A stretch of DNA of 64,000 nucleotides from positions 1,736,001-1,800,000 of the forward strand of contig JAETXT010000014.1 of the NCBI GenBank assembly GCA_019188255.1. The letters run 5' to 3'. Source of the stretch: Verticillium longisporum (lineage: Eukaryota; Ascomycota; Sordariomycetes; Glomerellales; Plectosphaerellaceae). The position numbers and the translations under genes are program-made. The notes below the pieces were generated by a model. The model saw nothing but the letters and a program-made list of their open reading frames with translations. It was not told where the DNA came from and did no database searches. The first letter of the stretch is position 1. Each line of letters begins with the position of its first letter. This document shows, in pieces, positions 22,241-34,162 of this stretch.

Positions 22241-24006
22241 TTCAAGCATAACGGCTCCGCGTGAACGAGCAGAAGAGAGCAATATACCCCCTCATCGCAT
22301 TGGTTGCCCTACGGATGGACCCTCCAGGAACTGCTCTCTGTATTTCTGCCTAGCCGAGCCGAGCGGCGTGGCTGTACATGTGTGATGATGCATGGTGAAG
22401 GGACCTCAGCCAACAGGAGGTCTCGAAATGAATCACGATGTAGCTCGGCTCCCTCCTTTTTCTTTTCTTCTTCGTCTTCTCTGCCCTCCCCACACTGCCA
22501 CATCATTGCCGACACGTCCCCGGCGATATCTCACAGAGCAGATCTCTCACAGAAACAAACCAGCCAGACCCCATCGATCCCCACCGCGGACCTTGCAGAA
22601 AAGCCTGGCAGCGACGTCACACGGACAGTATCACAAGCATGTTTTCTCATCAGCCCTGCCAGGTCATCACGGCGAACCAGCGAGCGAGGTCTGACGGACA
22701 ACAAGTAAGCTTCGACCCCTCCCCACCCAATTCTCACACGAACAGCTGCAACCTGTCGGAGAAAAGCCACACCAGCGGCAAGCTGAAGTGCCGTGCCGAG
22801 CCTCGCGATTGGTCCCAGCCAGCAGCCCGGCAGCGATAGGGCTCATTTGCTGCGCCAGACATGATTCCTATGGTCTGGTCTGGTCGGGTCTTGGTGAATC
22901 GGCATCCCCTCGAAGCCCGCCCCCAATTCTTCGTATCCCGCCCCAGGACCTTGGGCTCCGTTCGTCTGTTTGCTGTCGCTTGCCGAGCATGGACTCCTCG
23001 CCCCTTTCAATCACACTCCAAACCCTGACTTGTACGACGTGGGCGCTCTGCCCCCCCCCTTCGGCTGCCTGCTGCGTACATTGAGCAAAGGCTTTCGGTC
23101 ATTGCACGGTAAGAGCTGCGCTCAGGGCACCGAGAACCCCTGATCAATCCTGTCCTTATCCACTCGCCTCGCACCATTCCTCGTTAGCGGGACGTTCCGC
23201 CGCTCATCGTCGTGTCATGAGGAGACAGCCTGTCGGGACAGACACAGGTCTCTCGTCCTCGTCCCCTCCTCCCCAATAGCTCGCTGCCGTCCTCTCGGGG
23301 CCCTGTGTCCCAAAGCCGCCATGCATGGCCGCCGGCAGTTCGTCCGTTTCAGCGTGGCGTAAGGCGCCCTAGGCAGGGCCATCGATACCCTCCACATTGC
23401 TCCTACCCCCCGGTCTCGTCGTTGAGCACAGCAGAACGATAGACAGCCAGGCCACTTCCTTGGCGTCGTGGCGCTCAACCGGCGAAAGAGGAGTGGGGGG
23501 GCCAGAAGCACCTCTACTGACCTTCCCAGCCCAGCTCGTCACCCGGTCCTATCGCGTACAGTCTTCGTCTTGTTGGTTCAATGGGTCCCCCGCGTGCAGC
23601 AAGTTAGGCCTGCCTGTCCTCCCGTCTCGTGGTCGGCCGCCCTACGAGAATCGGACTTCACTGCCCATCCCTTACCATTTCCCCCCTTCCACGACCAGTC
23701 CTGTTCCCGTCGAGTCGTCCACTGGCGGTAAGCCATCTCCTATCCTCATATGCAGCCACGAGTCCTGTCCGCTGCTCAATCCACACCCAAGCCCGGAAGT
23801 CTGAAGCTCGTCTTTCCCCCCTCCCTCGCTCTTCACATTCGTCTCAGTGGGCTCATCCATCCACCACCTCCGACACGAACGAGAAGGAAAACCGAAACTA
23901 CATCGTCTGTCGTTCCTGTGTCTAGAGAGCAAGTGCGAGTCCCAAAAGAAAACAAAAGAGTAGGAAAACACAGCAAGAATGTCCGCCTGACGGAACCTCT
24001 TCTGGC
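22241..24006. other. Intergenic and long leader region of the kelch gene
   Basis: From about 22,450 on, the plus strand is strongly C/T-rich with many CCC and TCC runs, as in long 5' UTRs of filamentous fungi. Several short upstream open frames are present. I found no conserved protein or RNA. Confidence 0.5.
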
Positions 24007-26423
24007 ATGACAATGAGCACGCCCACTCTTCGTCTGGGCCTGCCCTCAGCAAGGCACGCTCCATCTCTGTCGTCTCGCACAAACCCGTCCGTGAGGCACG
24101 CTCTCGTCTCCTCGTCCTCACAGCGCTGCGCCGCATCTGCAATCCGGACGTCGTCGCTGGTCCTCTCCTTTCTACTGCTCCTCTTTGTCCAGCCGTCTGC
24201 GCAGCAGAGAGATCCCGTGAGCGACTTTTGCCGACGCTTCGGGCACCAGACGGCCGTCGTCGACAATAAGCTCTTCATCGACGGAGGCATCCTGAACTGG
24301 AGCCCTGTGGCTGGCAATTACACAAGTACGTCTGCCTTGGTCCCCCATCATCCTCAGACGCCGGCTGTGGTGCGCTTTGCTGTCAAAGCAGTTCCACGGC
24401 GTCAAGTTTTTCTTCAAATGACTGACACCACGTCCAACAGACACATGGCTGCTCTACCAGGACCTCACCGAGGTCGCCGAGTCGGGCATGCCACAGCCGT
24501 ACGCAAACCTCAGCAAGAGCGCGACGATCCCGAGCGTCCACGGCGGCGCGCTGTGGGGCGACGATGTGAACAAGAGGATCTACCTCTTCGGCGGCGCCTA
24601 CCTCCCGGACGCACCGTCGGCGCACTTTGAGCTCTTCGCCTACGACATCCTCCACGACCAATGGGACGCGCTCGGCCCGCCGCTGAGCCGCGACATCCAG
24701 GGCGCGAGCTACGGCGCCGGCGTCGCCGTCTCGAGCCGCGGCGAGGGCTACTACTTTGGCGGCTGGCTCAGCAACGCCTCGGTTCCCGATTGGGGCTCCG
24801 GCCCGCCCGTCGCCACGACGGGGCTTGTCCGGTACTCGATGGACTCGAACGAATGGGCCAACGTCACGGGCCCGGACGCGATCCGGCGCGCCGAGGGCGC
24901 CATGGTGTACATTCCCGCCGGCGACGCCGGCATGCTGGTGTACCTCGGCGGCGTGCAGGATCTGTACCAGAACGGGACGACCACGGCGCAGCCCATGGAC
25001 GAGGTGTTTCTGTACGACGTACTGAGCAGCAAGTGGTATACCCAGGAGACGACGGGCACGACGCCTGAGAGGAGGAGGCGCTTCTGCGCTGGCGTGACCT
25101 GGGCGGAAGATCAGTCCTCGTATAACATGTGAGTGCCAACCTAAACTTGACACAGCTGTCTGTTCGACGAAAACACTCGAATCTTCAGATCTTCGAGACT
25201 GACAGGGTCACCCAAGATATCTATATGGCGGTGCTCCGCCGCCCGAAGATGAGCCCGGCGCCGGCTTCGACGACCTCTACATTTTGTCCATGCCCTCGTT
25301 CACCTGGATCAAGATGTATCCGAATTCCACCGACACGGGCGACTTTCCGCACCACTCCCTCTCGTGCAACATGGCGCCCGGCGGCGCCCAGATGCTCACC
25401 ATCGGCGGCAGCTTTCCCACAACGCAGGACTGCGACACGCCGGGCCAGTGGGGCACGCACAACGCCGACCTCGGCCGCCAGAACAACAACAGCAGCCCCT
25501 GGGCGCTCTTCACCCCGAACAAGACGTCGTACGCCGTGCCTACCGACATACTCTCCGTCATCGGCGGCGCGGCCACCGGCGGTGCCACCAAGACGGCGCC
25601 GGCGTCCGGATTCGGGCACCGCGACCTGGCCGTGCTCATGACGCGCAAGGCAGACGTGGCGGCGCGGACGCCAACGCGGGACGTAGAGCCCGGCGCTGCC
25701 GACGACGGAGGAGCGGGCTCGGCACCGGCCCTGTCGACGGGTGCCATTGTCGGCATCGCGCTCGGCGGCCTCGCTCTCCTCGCGGCACTGCTCGCAGGCG
25801 GCTGCTGCATCGCTCGGCGCCGCAGGGCGAAGCGGAAAGCGCAGTTCCAGCAGGCGGTGGCGCCCTACCACGCCCCGACGTCCGAGATGGCATGGTCTCC
25901 TACCCAGACGACGACCTTTTCGTCGAGCCCTTCGCCCCACGTGCAGGTCTTGTCTCGACCGCAGACCGTTCCGCCGTATGTCGGGCCGCCCGTCGAGCTG
26001 CCATCTGATACTGGGCAGAGGCAATACCAGTCTGGGTATTTTGCCGAGCAGGCGTCTCAGCAGCACCAGCACGTGCAGACGTCGATGCCAGCGCACGAAG
26101 TCAACGGGTTGCCCAAAGCCGACGTCGCGTGGGTGCCTCACGTCAGCATGGTGCAGGTCTCGCCAGGCCATCAGCGCAGCGCGACGACGACGGGCGTCAG
26201 CCCGATGCACTCGCCCGGCCTACAGCCCGGGCAGCAGCAGCAGCAGCAGCACTTACAGCAACAATATCAGCATCAGCACCAGCATCAGCGCCAACAGTAC
26301 AGTCCCGCCACGCCAGGCAGTGAACAGTCGCTGAGTAACGGCTTGCCACGGGACTCCAACTCGGCGTGGTCCGAAGGCGACGGCGGCATGAGCCCTCGAC
26401 ACGAGACCTACTATCATCGGTGA
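24007..26423 (+). CDS. Kelch-repeat single-pass membrane protein
   Basis: Exons are 24,007-24,325, 24,441-25,128 and 25,217-26,423, giving 737 residues. A hydrophobic segment at about residues 50-65 (TSSLVLSFLLLLFVQPSAQ) acts as signal peptide or anchor. A kelch beta-propeller follows; its blades show the Gly-Gly signature (FIDGGILNW, IYLFGGAYL, GYYFGGWLS, LVYLGGVQD, YLYGGAPPP, LTIGGSFP) and there are several N-glycosylation sequons. A transmembrane helix at about residues 578-600 (AIVGIALGGLALLAALLAGG) is followed by a basic stop-transfer RRRRAKRK. The cytoplasmic tail has a Gln/His-rich run. A second ATG lies two codons downstream of the chosen start. The last intron uses an AAG acceptor, chosen because it restores the YLYGG blade. 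Function unknown; an outer-surface propeller with an intracellular tail suggests sensing or adhesion. Confidence 0.88.
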
Positions 26424-27536
26424 CGTGTTCCGTCAGGGGCCGGCTTTCGCGCCAAGTATCTCACGTCGACCGACGTCGTCTCATCATGTCGCCTGGATGG
26501 CATCAGAGCTCGCTATTCCCGCGTCTTCAGCCACGCCTCCCAGCGTGGGTTTCTGTATCGGTAGACGAAGCGGCCCGATGTGATCATTTTGGTCTTGACT
26601 GCGTTTTCTGCGGGATTCCATATCGGGACACCCCCACCGCGCACCCTGTTGAACTTTACCAGTCGGCGTGTCATATTGGTGCTGGCGATGCGGTGTGTCG
26701 CCATGATCGTGAGGTGTGCGAGGGGGATGGATGGCGTCAACGATCAGTTCGTAGCTTTGTCCCGGTTCGCCATCAATCGAAATTTTTCACCCCGCCCACC
26801 CCAAACGTGCAGTGTGAGCCCCATGGACGGCTTCTAGGGTCGATGACGGAAGCCCCGGGTACGGTCGCGTGACGCTGCTCCCGCATCACAGAATTTCCCC
26901 TGAAAAGCACGCAATGAGCTACCAGCAGGGCCGCACTCGGCTCCGTCCACAGCCCCCCGGCGCCTCGCTAGGTTCCTGCAGATGCGAAGTCTGGGGTAGC
27001 TGGAGCCTCTTGGTCACCCTGAAGTTTGTGGTTCAAGGACCGCTTCAAAGTGTCTGGTGATGCATATCTTCTACTCTGGGCCCTAGACATCGTGTTGCGC
27101 AGGCATGGAGATCCGGCAATAGCTCTCGTTCACCGTGAGCGCACACGTACGCCAGCTCTTAGAAATATAGCTGTAGAGCCACGCACACTCCGAAGCCGTG
27201 GGGGTCAGCCTCAATGGATGACCTCACGGATGAATAAGTTTGCACATGAATGCCCTACGCATGGTTGGAACGCTTAGGAAAACTAAGTATTATCAAGTGC
27301 ACGTCACGTATCTGCAGCTCTGAAATTGAGAAGAGAAGTCTGTCGCCTGCAAATCAAATTGCATTGCATGCTGGATTGTGCTTTGGCGTCTGTCTTCTTA
27401 ATGAAATAGATTGTAGCAGCAACCTGACAAAGGCGTGCTGGAGTCAAAGTTAGATGCTCAATAGAGACGTGCCCAGCACAGTCGAGGCATTGCGTCCGAT
27501 ATGTATTAGCTTTGGATGTGCGATTATCACTAAATC
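26424..27536. other. Intergenic, no gene seen
   Basis: 3' flank of the kelch gene and upstream region of the tRNA. Nothing recognisable in the open frames. Confidence 0.5.
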
Positions 27537-27634
27537 GGCCGCGTGGCCCAATGGCAAGGCGTCTGACTACGACACGATGCTTTCGAGCACCCGTTGTTAT
27601 CAGGAGATTGCAGGTTCGAGCCCTGCCGTGGTCA
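27537..27634 (+). tRNA. tRNA-Arg (ACG) with a 26-base intron
   Basis: The acceptor stem GGCCGCG pairs with CGTGGTC (two G-U pairs). The D-arm is GCC/GGC around CAATGGCAA. The anticodon stem TCTGA pairs with TCAGG. The T-arm is GCAGG-TTCGAGC-CCTGC. The anticodon loop reads C-T-ACG-A, so the anticodon is ACG (27,569-27,571), read as ICG for Arg CGN codons. The canonical intron sits one base after the anticodon (27,573-27,598). The B box GGTTCGAGCC and the A-box-like TGGCCCAATGG are present, and a T7 run follows. Confidence 0.95.
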
Positions 27635-27637
27635 ACA

Positions 27638-27644
27638 TTTTTTT
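27638..27644 (+). terminator. RNA polymerase III T7 terminator
   Basis: Seven T residues begin three bases after the tRNA discriminator base, the normal Pol III stop signal. Confidence 0.9.
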
Positions 27645-30600
27645 GAGTTGATTTCACGACCAACTCCACTGTTCCTTTTGGACACTCTAACCTACCCACC
27701 AGAACTGGAGCACCATGAATCAGACGAGTATACAGAACATGACGCGTGAGGGCCTTGGCAGGTATTGAGGAACGTTTCACAGAAGCTGTCAAGTGTTCTA
27801 GACCAGTTCTATCATCAGCGGTAGTGGTTTCGGTGGGTGTAGGGGACCCAGGAGGCTTCACCCACACCGATGCTGATCTCAAGGGATCGACGTGAAAACG
27901 TACCGCAATCGCGATAAACATCCGGGTGCGATGGCGGCAGGCAGCGGGCGAGGGTCCTCGTACGCCGAAGGATGGGTGCCCCGCTCCCAGGGAGAAGCTC
28001 TTGTGACCGTTTCGACGATAAGGAATGAGTAAATTGGGAAGTCGCCCGCACCGAGGCCGCGAAGCTCGACACCCAATGACGCACTCTGAAGCTGATGTTT
28101 CTTCGGTGGCTTGCTGCTTGAAGATCCCTGGCAACGACGATGACAGCGTCGCTGCAGAGTATCGCGTGAAAGTTCAGATGCCAAGGATTGTAGGTAGACT
28201 GGGGTAAGAAGCGACGTGATCAAGAAGATAGCATGAAGCTGTCCCATATGCCACGGTTGCCGCGTGCCCGGGCATACATCCGATTACTGCGCAGCTTATC
28301 GCACAACAGCGCTTATTACTATGGCGGCGACAGCGGCTCTGAAACATTCTCCAGCGTCGTATTGGCCTGCTGTTCATAAACATGGCTTCATGGTTCGTCG
28401 GTTGCAGAATTTTCTTATCTCGCAGGGCCCGCATGGAACTGCTGCCGTCAAGATCCGTTGCAACCAACGCGCCCCAGAGGACCAAAACTAGGTACCTAAC
28501 CCGAAGCTGTCCGGTCGCTTCGCACATGTGGGCGTCACTATCAGACTGTGCACAAGAGTACCAGGCTCAGAATATCGTGGGCGACCTCGACCTCAATGGT
28601 CATCGGAGCAATGTGCACACAGTCCAGCGTGGGCTGTCCGTGCTCACCCTTCAGCGCTACATGTGAGCCTCTCAGGGTGTTGAGTTTAGGTCACCTGAAT
28701 GGTGCAACATGGTGCAACCTGCGACTGGAATGGCATCCAAGCCGCTACAGCTCAGCCATACAGCCATATATTCTCGGATACGACCCTGATGGTGTGGGCC
28801 GTGTCAGGCGTGGGGTGAGGTGTGTGCTGGTCCTCCAAGCTGGTCGGGGAGGAACTCAACGACGACAGCTAGGAAAGCTTCACCGGCACCTGCCAGCGAC
28901 CTAAAACAGAAAGCCGAAGCATAGAGAGGGGGGGATTGGCAAGCTCGGCGATGTGGTCTGCTACCGCAGCGGCAACAGATGGACGCAATGCTCCCACCCT
29001 CATTCGGATCTCCCGCATAGCCATTGCATCAATGCAACCCTCTGTCCCGGCCTGAAAGTGTGATGCAGGCGCTGTAAGCTGAGTGGGGGACGCATCGAAC
29101 CAGCATGGAATAGCCAGCGTTTGGTTGCGCCCCCCTCATCCTCGACTGTACGTGAACCAACAGGTATTGGATGCCCACGGAAAGTGGTTGCTGCGCTTGA
29201 TTATGCAACTGCAGGCGAGCCCCCCACGAAATTCTGTCATGGCCGCAATTTCGGCCAAGCCCAGACCGATGACGTGCCTCTGCTGGTGAAATCCGTCAAC
29301 ATGGTAATTTTGGCGAAGGTGCACGTAGATTAATTGGCATCGCGCAAGTCGACACGATTTGCGTTCAGTGGATTCGCGATAGTGGCAGCTGTAATAGTGC
29401 GGAGCGATATGTGATGCGAGTCCGTATACCCAACCAAAGGTACATACTTGTCGGCGGCAAGTCCGTTGTAGCCCTTTTGTCGCCCAACAGCCAGGCAGAC
29501 ATACCTGACAAAGCGATGGCACCCATCGGTACCGCTGACTAGGTATGCGACGCTTTGGACAGAATGTCATGGACTGGCATACGTGTTGCCAGGAAACATC
29601 GGATGAGTGATGCTGGTAGATACGCGATACCGCACCATCGAGGTGTCACTTGTATGGGCGGAATGGTCTACTTGGACCGATGATACCTACCGAAGTCCCG
29701 AAACACGCAGTCGGACATGTTTCCTTTTCCCTGCCGTGCTTTGAGCCTGCTATCGCAATAGGTCGCCAGGGTCGAGCCGGTCAGGGTTCGGCGGCGGCGT
29801 CGATCGCATGTTGGTCCGCAGACGAGACACCGAGTCCCCGTAGTTGGCCGATACGCGTGCGGGATCTTCAGTTCGGCGGCACAAGCTTCGTGGCTCAGTC
29901 CGTCTCGGCACTTTGATTGTGTCGACGCGCAGTGGGGGCAACGCACCCATGGTGGTGGATGAGGTGAGCGGCGGGCGTGGGTTCAGGGTCAATCACACCA
30001 TAAAACTGGAGCTCGGGTTCGCGGCCGAGAAATGTTGCAGCAAATGCTGGTCCACGGAGCAAAGCAGAGGGTCTTGGCCGAACGTTCGATATTGACACCA
30101 GCTAGGACGCGGTACCTTGATGGGGCGGCCAGGAGAAAAACAAAGGAAGAATTACGAAACACGATGGAGCCGGACGGGTTACGTAGTGCATTACGATGGT
30201 TCGGACGTTGACGACGATTTGGAGCTTGTCCATCATGATGACGGGGACCAGACGGCGAAAATGGATGCCAGGTGACGGGTGCCAGGTCAAGCGGGGCAAG
30301 TGGGTGTTTGGTGGCTCAGGTCCAGACAACGCGGCGTGCATCATGTGCCTGTGCTGGCCATGAATGTCGAATGGTACCGGTACCTGGTGTAGCGTAGCCT
30401 GCGTTTCCCGGCATGCGTTACGTCGACTTGGTATCCCTCTTGGTAACCTGCTTGTTGTGTCAGGAGAAGCTCGCATGTGAGGATCATGGAACGAGATCAT
30501 GACAGCTTGTTCGAGACAGCTTGTCCATGAGGATGAGAAGGGAAAAACATATGCTGCCTGGATCGGGATGGTTGCCTAGGTATCTTGCTCAGGACATGGA

Positions 30601-31299
30601 AAAGTGCAGCTGTTGGGGTGGTGACTTCCCAGTCGTACCGTGAACCCCCTCCCAACGTGTCGCCCGCTTGCCTTCTTGAGGTACCTACCTACCTTACCAG
30701 GTGGTAGATAGATAGATGCCTCATGATGGCGGGCAGGCACGATGCAGCAGGAACAGGCAGGCAGGACAGGGTCATGAACCCCTGCTGACCCTGACGCCTT
30801 CCTTCCAGCACACCCTCCCCTCCCCCTCCCTCGTCCCCTGCTATTCCCTGCTATCACATAGCCATGCCGTTAATCGTCTTTTTACCCGAGAGAGCCTTCC
30901 CATACCAAGTATGCATCACACCTTTGCCCACCTTACCTCGTCCTCCTCAGCAGGCTCGACATTGCCCATCATCCCACGCAAGACGCAGTCTCTCAAGCAC
31001 CCCGCCTTCTGCCAGGAACAGGGGTCGGTCAGCCAGCCAGCCTAGAACGCCGAGGCGATTGCGATGTGGTGCTTGGTTGTGAATCCGTTTTCTGCCCCTC
31101 TCCAGGAACTATATCTGGCAAGCCTTCCCCTGGGAGCTCTCTGTCGTCAAACTACGAGCATGAACTCGCGTGCTGTCCACCAAGGCCAGAACACATTCTT
31201 GGTGCTGTATGCGAGCCCCATCCGATCTGATTCTGCTCAGTCAATCTCGATCGAGGGACGAAATACAACACTATCACACGTCACGCACGAAATAGGCGG
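27645..31299. other. Gene-poor region
   Basis: No coding frame here has a recognisable family or sustained coding-like codon use; frames are at most about 276 codons and have poor composition. GGTACC-containing motifs recur at 28,491, 30,111, 30,373, 30,379 and 30,680, the last within a TACC/GGTA-rich stretch. Could hold noncoding transcripts that sequence alone does not show. Confidence 0.45.
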
Positions 31300-33216
31300 C
31301 TCCATCCTGCTTTGATTAGTCTGCCCTCAAAAGCCTCGCTTGGGTTGGTAGCATTCATCAACAAAGTCGGTGAAGAAGACTCGAGACTGCAGAGCCAAGT
31401 ACACACACACACTCACTCACACACACAATACGCAACAAAGCGTGCGTGCCAGCACCAAACCAAACAAAAGAACCCGCCGAAAGGAAGGGTCCCCGTCTAA
31501 AGAGAAAAAAACTCTCTCCTCAATACCGCGCCTCGTCCGATCCCTTGCATCCCGCTCGACCCGAGCTACGAACGATCATCGAAACAGTAATTGCACGACA
31601 GAACCTTCTTCGCTCGACCCCTTGTCTTGGCCCGCCCCCGTCTGTTCATTCAGAGTTCATCGAAACTGTACTGTAGGCATCCAGCCACAAGCCAGTACCT
31701 GTCTTGTCCACCAGTGCACCAGGTACCACGCGGTCCTCAAGGTGCCCGCTCGTCCCGTTCCCATTGGCCCTTGTCACCCACCGCGGCCAGCGCCTCCCTC
31801 TCCGCTTTCGGCGTATCAATAGCGACCTTGTTGCGTCAACCTTGAAATTTATCACGAAATCGCGCCCGCCTGGACAATTGTGGACCACCTGAAAGAGTCA
31901 CAGGCTCCTTCCCAAGACACAATAACCAAAGTAACCAAAGACAAGGCTCGCCCGTATCGTATCTACGAAGAGAGAGAAAAAAAAAACCCAGAGAGCGTCT
32001 ACGGCCAGCCCTATCGCGTACATATTCATAGTCATCCCCGGCTTCCTCCAGTCGTCGCACCCTCGCTCCCGTCCCTTGACATACGCTTCTCTGCCCTTAC
32101 CTCGACTGCCTCCACCCTTCACTGGCGGAGCATTTCCCCTGTCGTCATCGTGCTACACTTGTGTTCAGTTGGGCTCTCTCATCGATCTCGCTAATTGAGC
32201 ACCTCGCCCTCGGCCTCGATTCCGCCAACAACCGTCACGTTTTCCTCTCAGGCACGAGAGAGTATACCCGTGCCTTCATCCGACTGGCCCCAATACCACC
32301 CGCCGAGAGCTACCTGGAGCCACACGCAAGCACGACAGTAGCGACCTGTGAATCCACCCAACTAAAAGTACACCGCATCGCTCTCCATTCACCCATCATT
32401 AACACAGCCGCATCGAGCGCCAATCGATCGGCTGCGTGTTCTGTCCCTCTTCTCGAATCGACCTAGCTCCTGGCGGTGGGAAAACCACAGGTACAACGCA
32501 GCGAAGCACACTTGCGCATCGGAGCATCCAGTTTCTTGCATCGGCCTGCACAACCTGGTCTTCCCCGACTTATCAGCTCGGCCAAATATAATCCACATTT
32601 CCCTCCTCGCCTACAAGCCCACCCAACACGCCACGAGCTTCAAAGCTCTAGGCTCCTTGGTCATTTATCGTTGTCGCCTGCCCACAGCACGTTTCGGACA
32701 GGGACGGCATTTCTGATCGACTGCCAATAGCCAGAAAATTTTCTCCACGCATTATAGCCGTCACTATCCACTCTTTAGGGACACACCGTTGCAGCTGCGC
32801 GAAACTCCGTATCCGCCCTGCAGCCTCCCTCTCAGGCACGGTCGCCCAACGAAGCCCACCATCCAGCCAGGAAGACACGCACAGCTTGTCCGTCTCTGCA
32901 CGGCCGCCGCTTCATTCCAAAGAGTTTTTTTTCCCTGTCTCGAATCCACAAGTCCTGGTCTGATACATAATCGTCTACAAGTTCTTCATAAGATTTATTA
33001 CCCCTCTTCCCCAGGTTGCAACTGACTACTGCGGCTGCCCATCACCTACTCTGACGGAAAACCATTGCCACCCCGCTTACACCTGCGAACCCAACTGGAA
33101 CATAACGCATCCTACCCCCATCTGCACTCAACCTACATAAGTCTTGAGAGACTCCCCAATCACCTTGGCTGGCCATTCTGCCTGACTCATCTGGAGCCCA
33201 CGGCCACCAATCCAAA
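31300..33216 (+). promoter_or_regulatory. Long CT/CA-rich leader region of the Ecl1-type gene
   Basis: Nearly 2 kb of strongly C/T-rich plus-strand sequence with a (CA)n run at about 31,400-31,430 and several short upstream open frames, running directly into the ATG at 33,217. This resembles the long leaders of regulated fungal genes. The transcription start cannot be placed from sequence. Confidence 0.45.
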
Positions 33217-34162
33217 ATGCATCACAGTCGTAGGAAGTCGGGCCATGGTGTGAGCAACACGTCCACGACCGACGTCCGCCGGGCTGTTACCGCAACCGAC
33301 CCTTCGCGCTTCAAGCGTCCTACGACGCTCTCGCGCAGGACAACACCAAACTCATCAGCACAAAAGTTGGGCCGAAGCCCCAGGGAAAGGGAACGAGAAT
33401 GGCAAGAGTCCTACGATGAGCGCGAGAGCTTTCCCCAATTCTGGTAAGTTCACTTGTACCACTTGTTGACTTGCTCTTCTGCATGCACCCTCCCAACCCT
33501 GACGAAATTGTGCTGACTGTCTGCCTCGCAGCATGGCTTGCGAAAAGCAATTCCTTCCTCATGACGACAAGTTCCTGTATTGCTCTGAAGCGTGAGTCGA
33601 ACCCCCGCCCGTACCTCTTGGACTCACAATGCTGACCTGTCATCGCAGATGCCGTTTGTATGACCAAGATGCGTATGCGCAGGACGATGCCTACAAGCGA
33701 GGCATGTCGAGTGGCCATGGGAGCCACCATGCGATGTACTCGATGGACTATTCCGAGCCGAGAGACATCATTCCTCGTGCATCTCCATCCCGCCCCAGCT
33801 CGACCAACTTTTCTCCGCCAACATCGCCTGGGACGATGAGCAGCCATTACCAGCAGCACCATTCGTCCGCGATTTCTGCGCTACGGTCACTCAACGTCCA
33901 TCCGCCGAGCCCACCGTCACCTGATGGCTCACACCCGAGCCTTTGGCCCTTTAGCAAGACGGCAGCGACAAGTCCCAGCACCTCATACAAACGTAGTGGG
34001 TCTGGTTTCTTCTCCTCAACGTCCGACACAGGCTACGGAACTGCCGGTCACGGTTACAACTACAGCACCAGCGGCATGGACAGGCCACTTCCAACACGAA
34101 GGCCCACCGGCTACTCGAGACCCAAGAGCATTGAACTCGTTACCCCCATGGTGGGGCGTTGA
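33217..34162 (+). CDS. Ecl1-type zinc-binding life-span regulatory factor
   Basis: Exons are 33,217-33,443, 33,532-33,591 and 33,649-34,162, giving 266 residues. The small middle exon carries most of the zinc motif. Across the joints the Cys pattern is C76-x2-C79 ... Y-C93-x3-C97 (CMACEKQF ... FLYCSEACRLYDQ), the signature of the Ecl1/life-span regulatory factor family. Fission-yeast Ecl1 proteins extend chronological life span and respond to metal or nutrient starvation. The N-terminus is basic and Ser/Thr-rich. The C-terminal 170 residues are Ser/Pro/Tyr-rich and disordered, with NVHPPSPPSPDGSHPSLWPF as the best-defined block. Intron boundaries are canonical (GTAAGT, GTGAGT; TCGCAG acceptors). 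Family confident; role in this fungus inferred. Confidence 0.88.

Noticed and set aside
25221..26210. 329-codon minus-strand frame, and 24,383-25,153 minus
   Set aside because: Both lie opposite the kelch exons and have Arg/His-rich shadow composition.
27304..28134. 276-codon minus-strand frame overlapping the tRNA
   Set aside because: Runs through the tRNA-Arg gene and shows no protein family; a chance frame.
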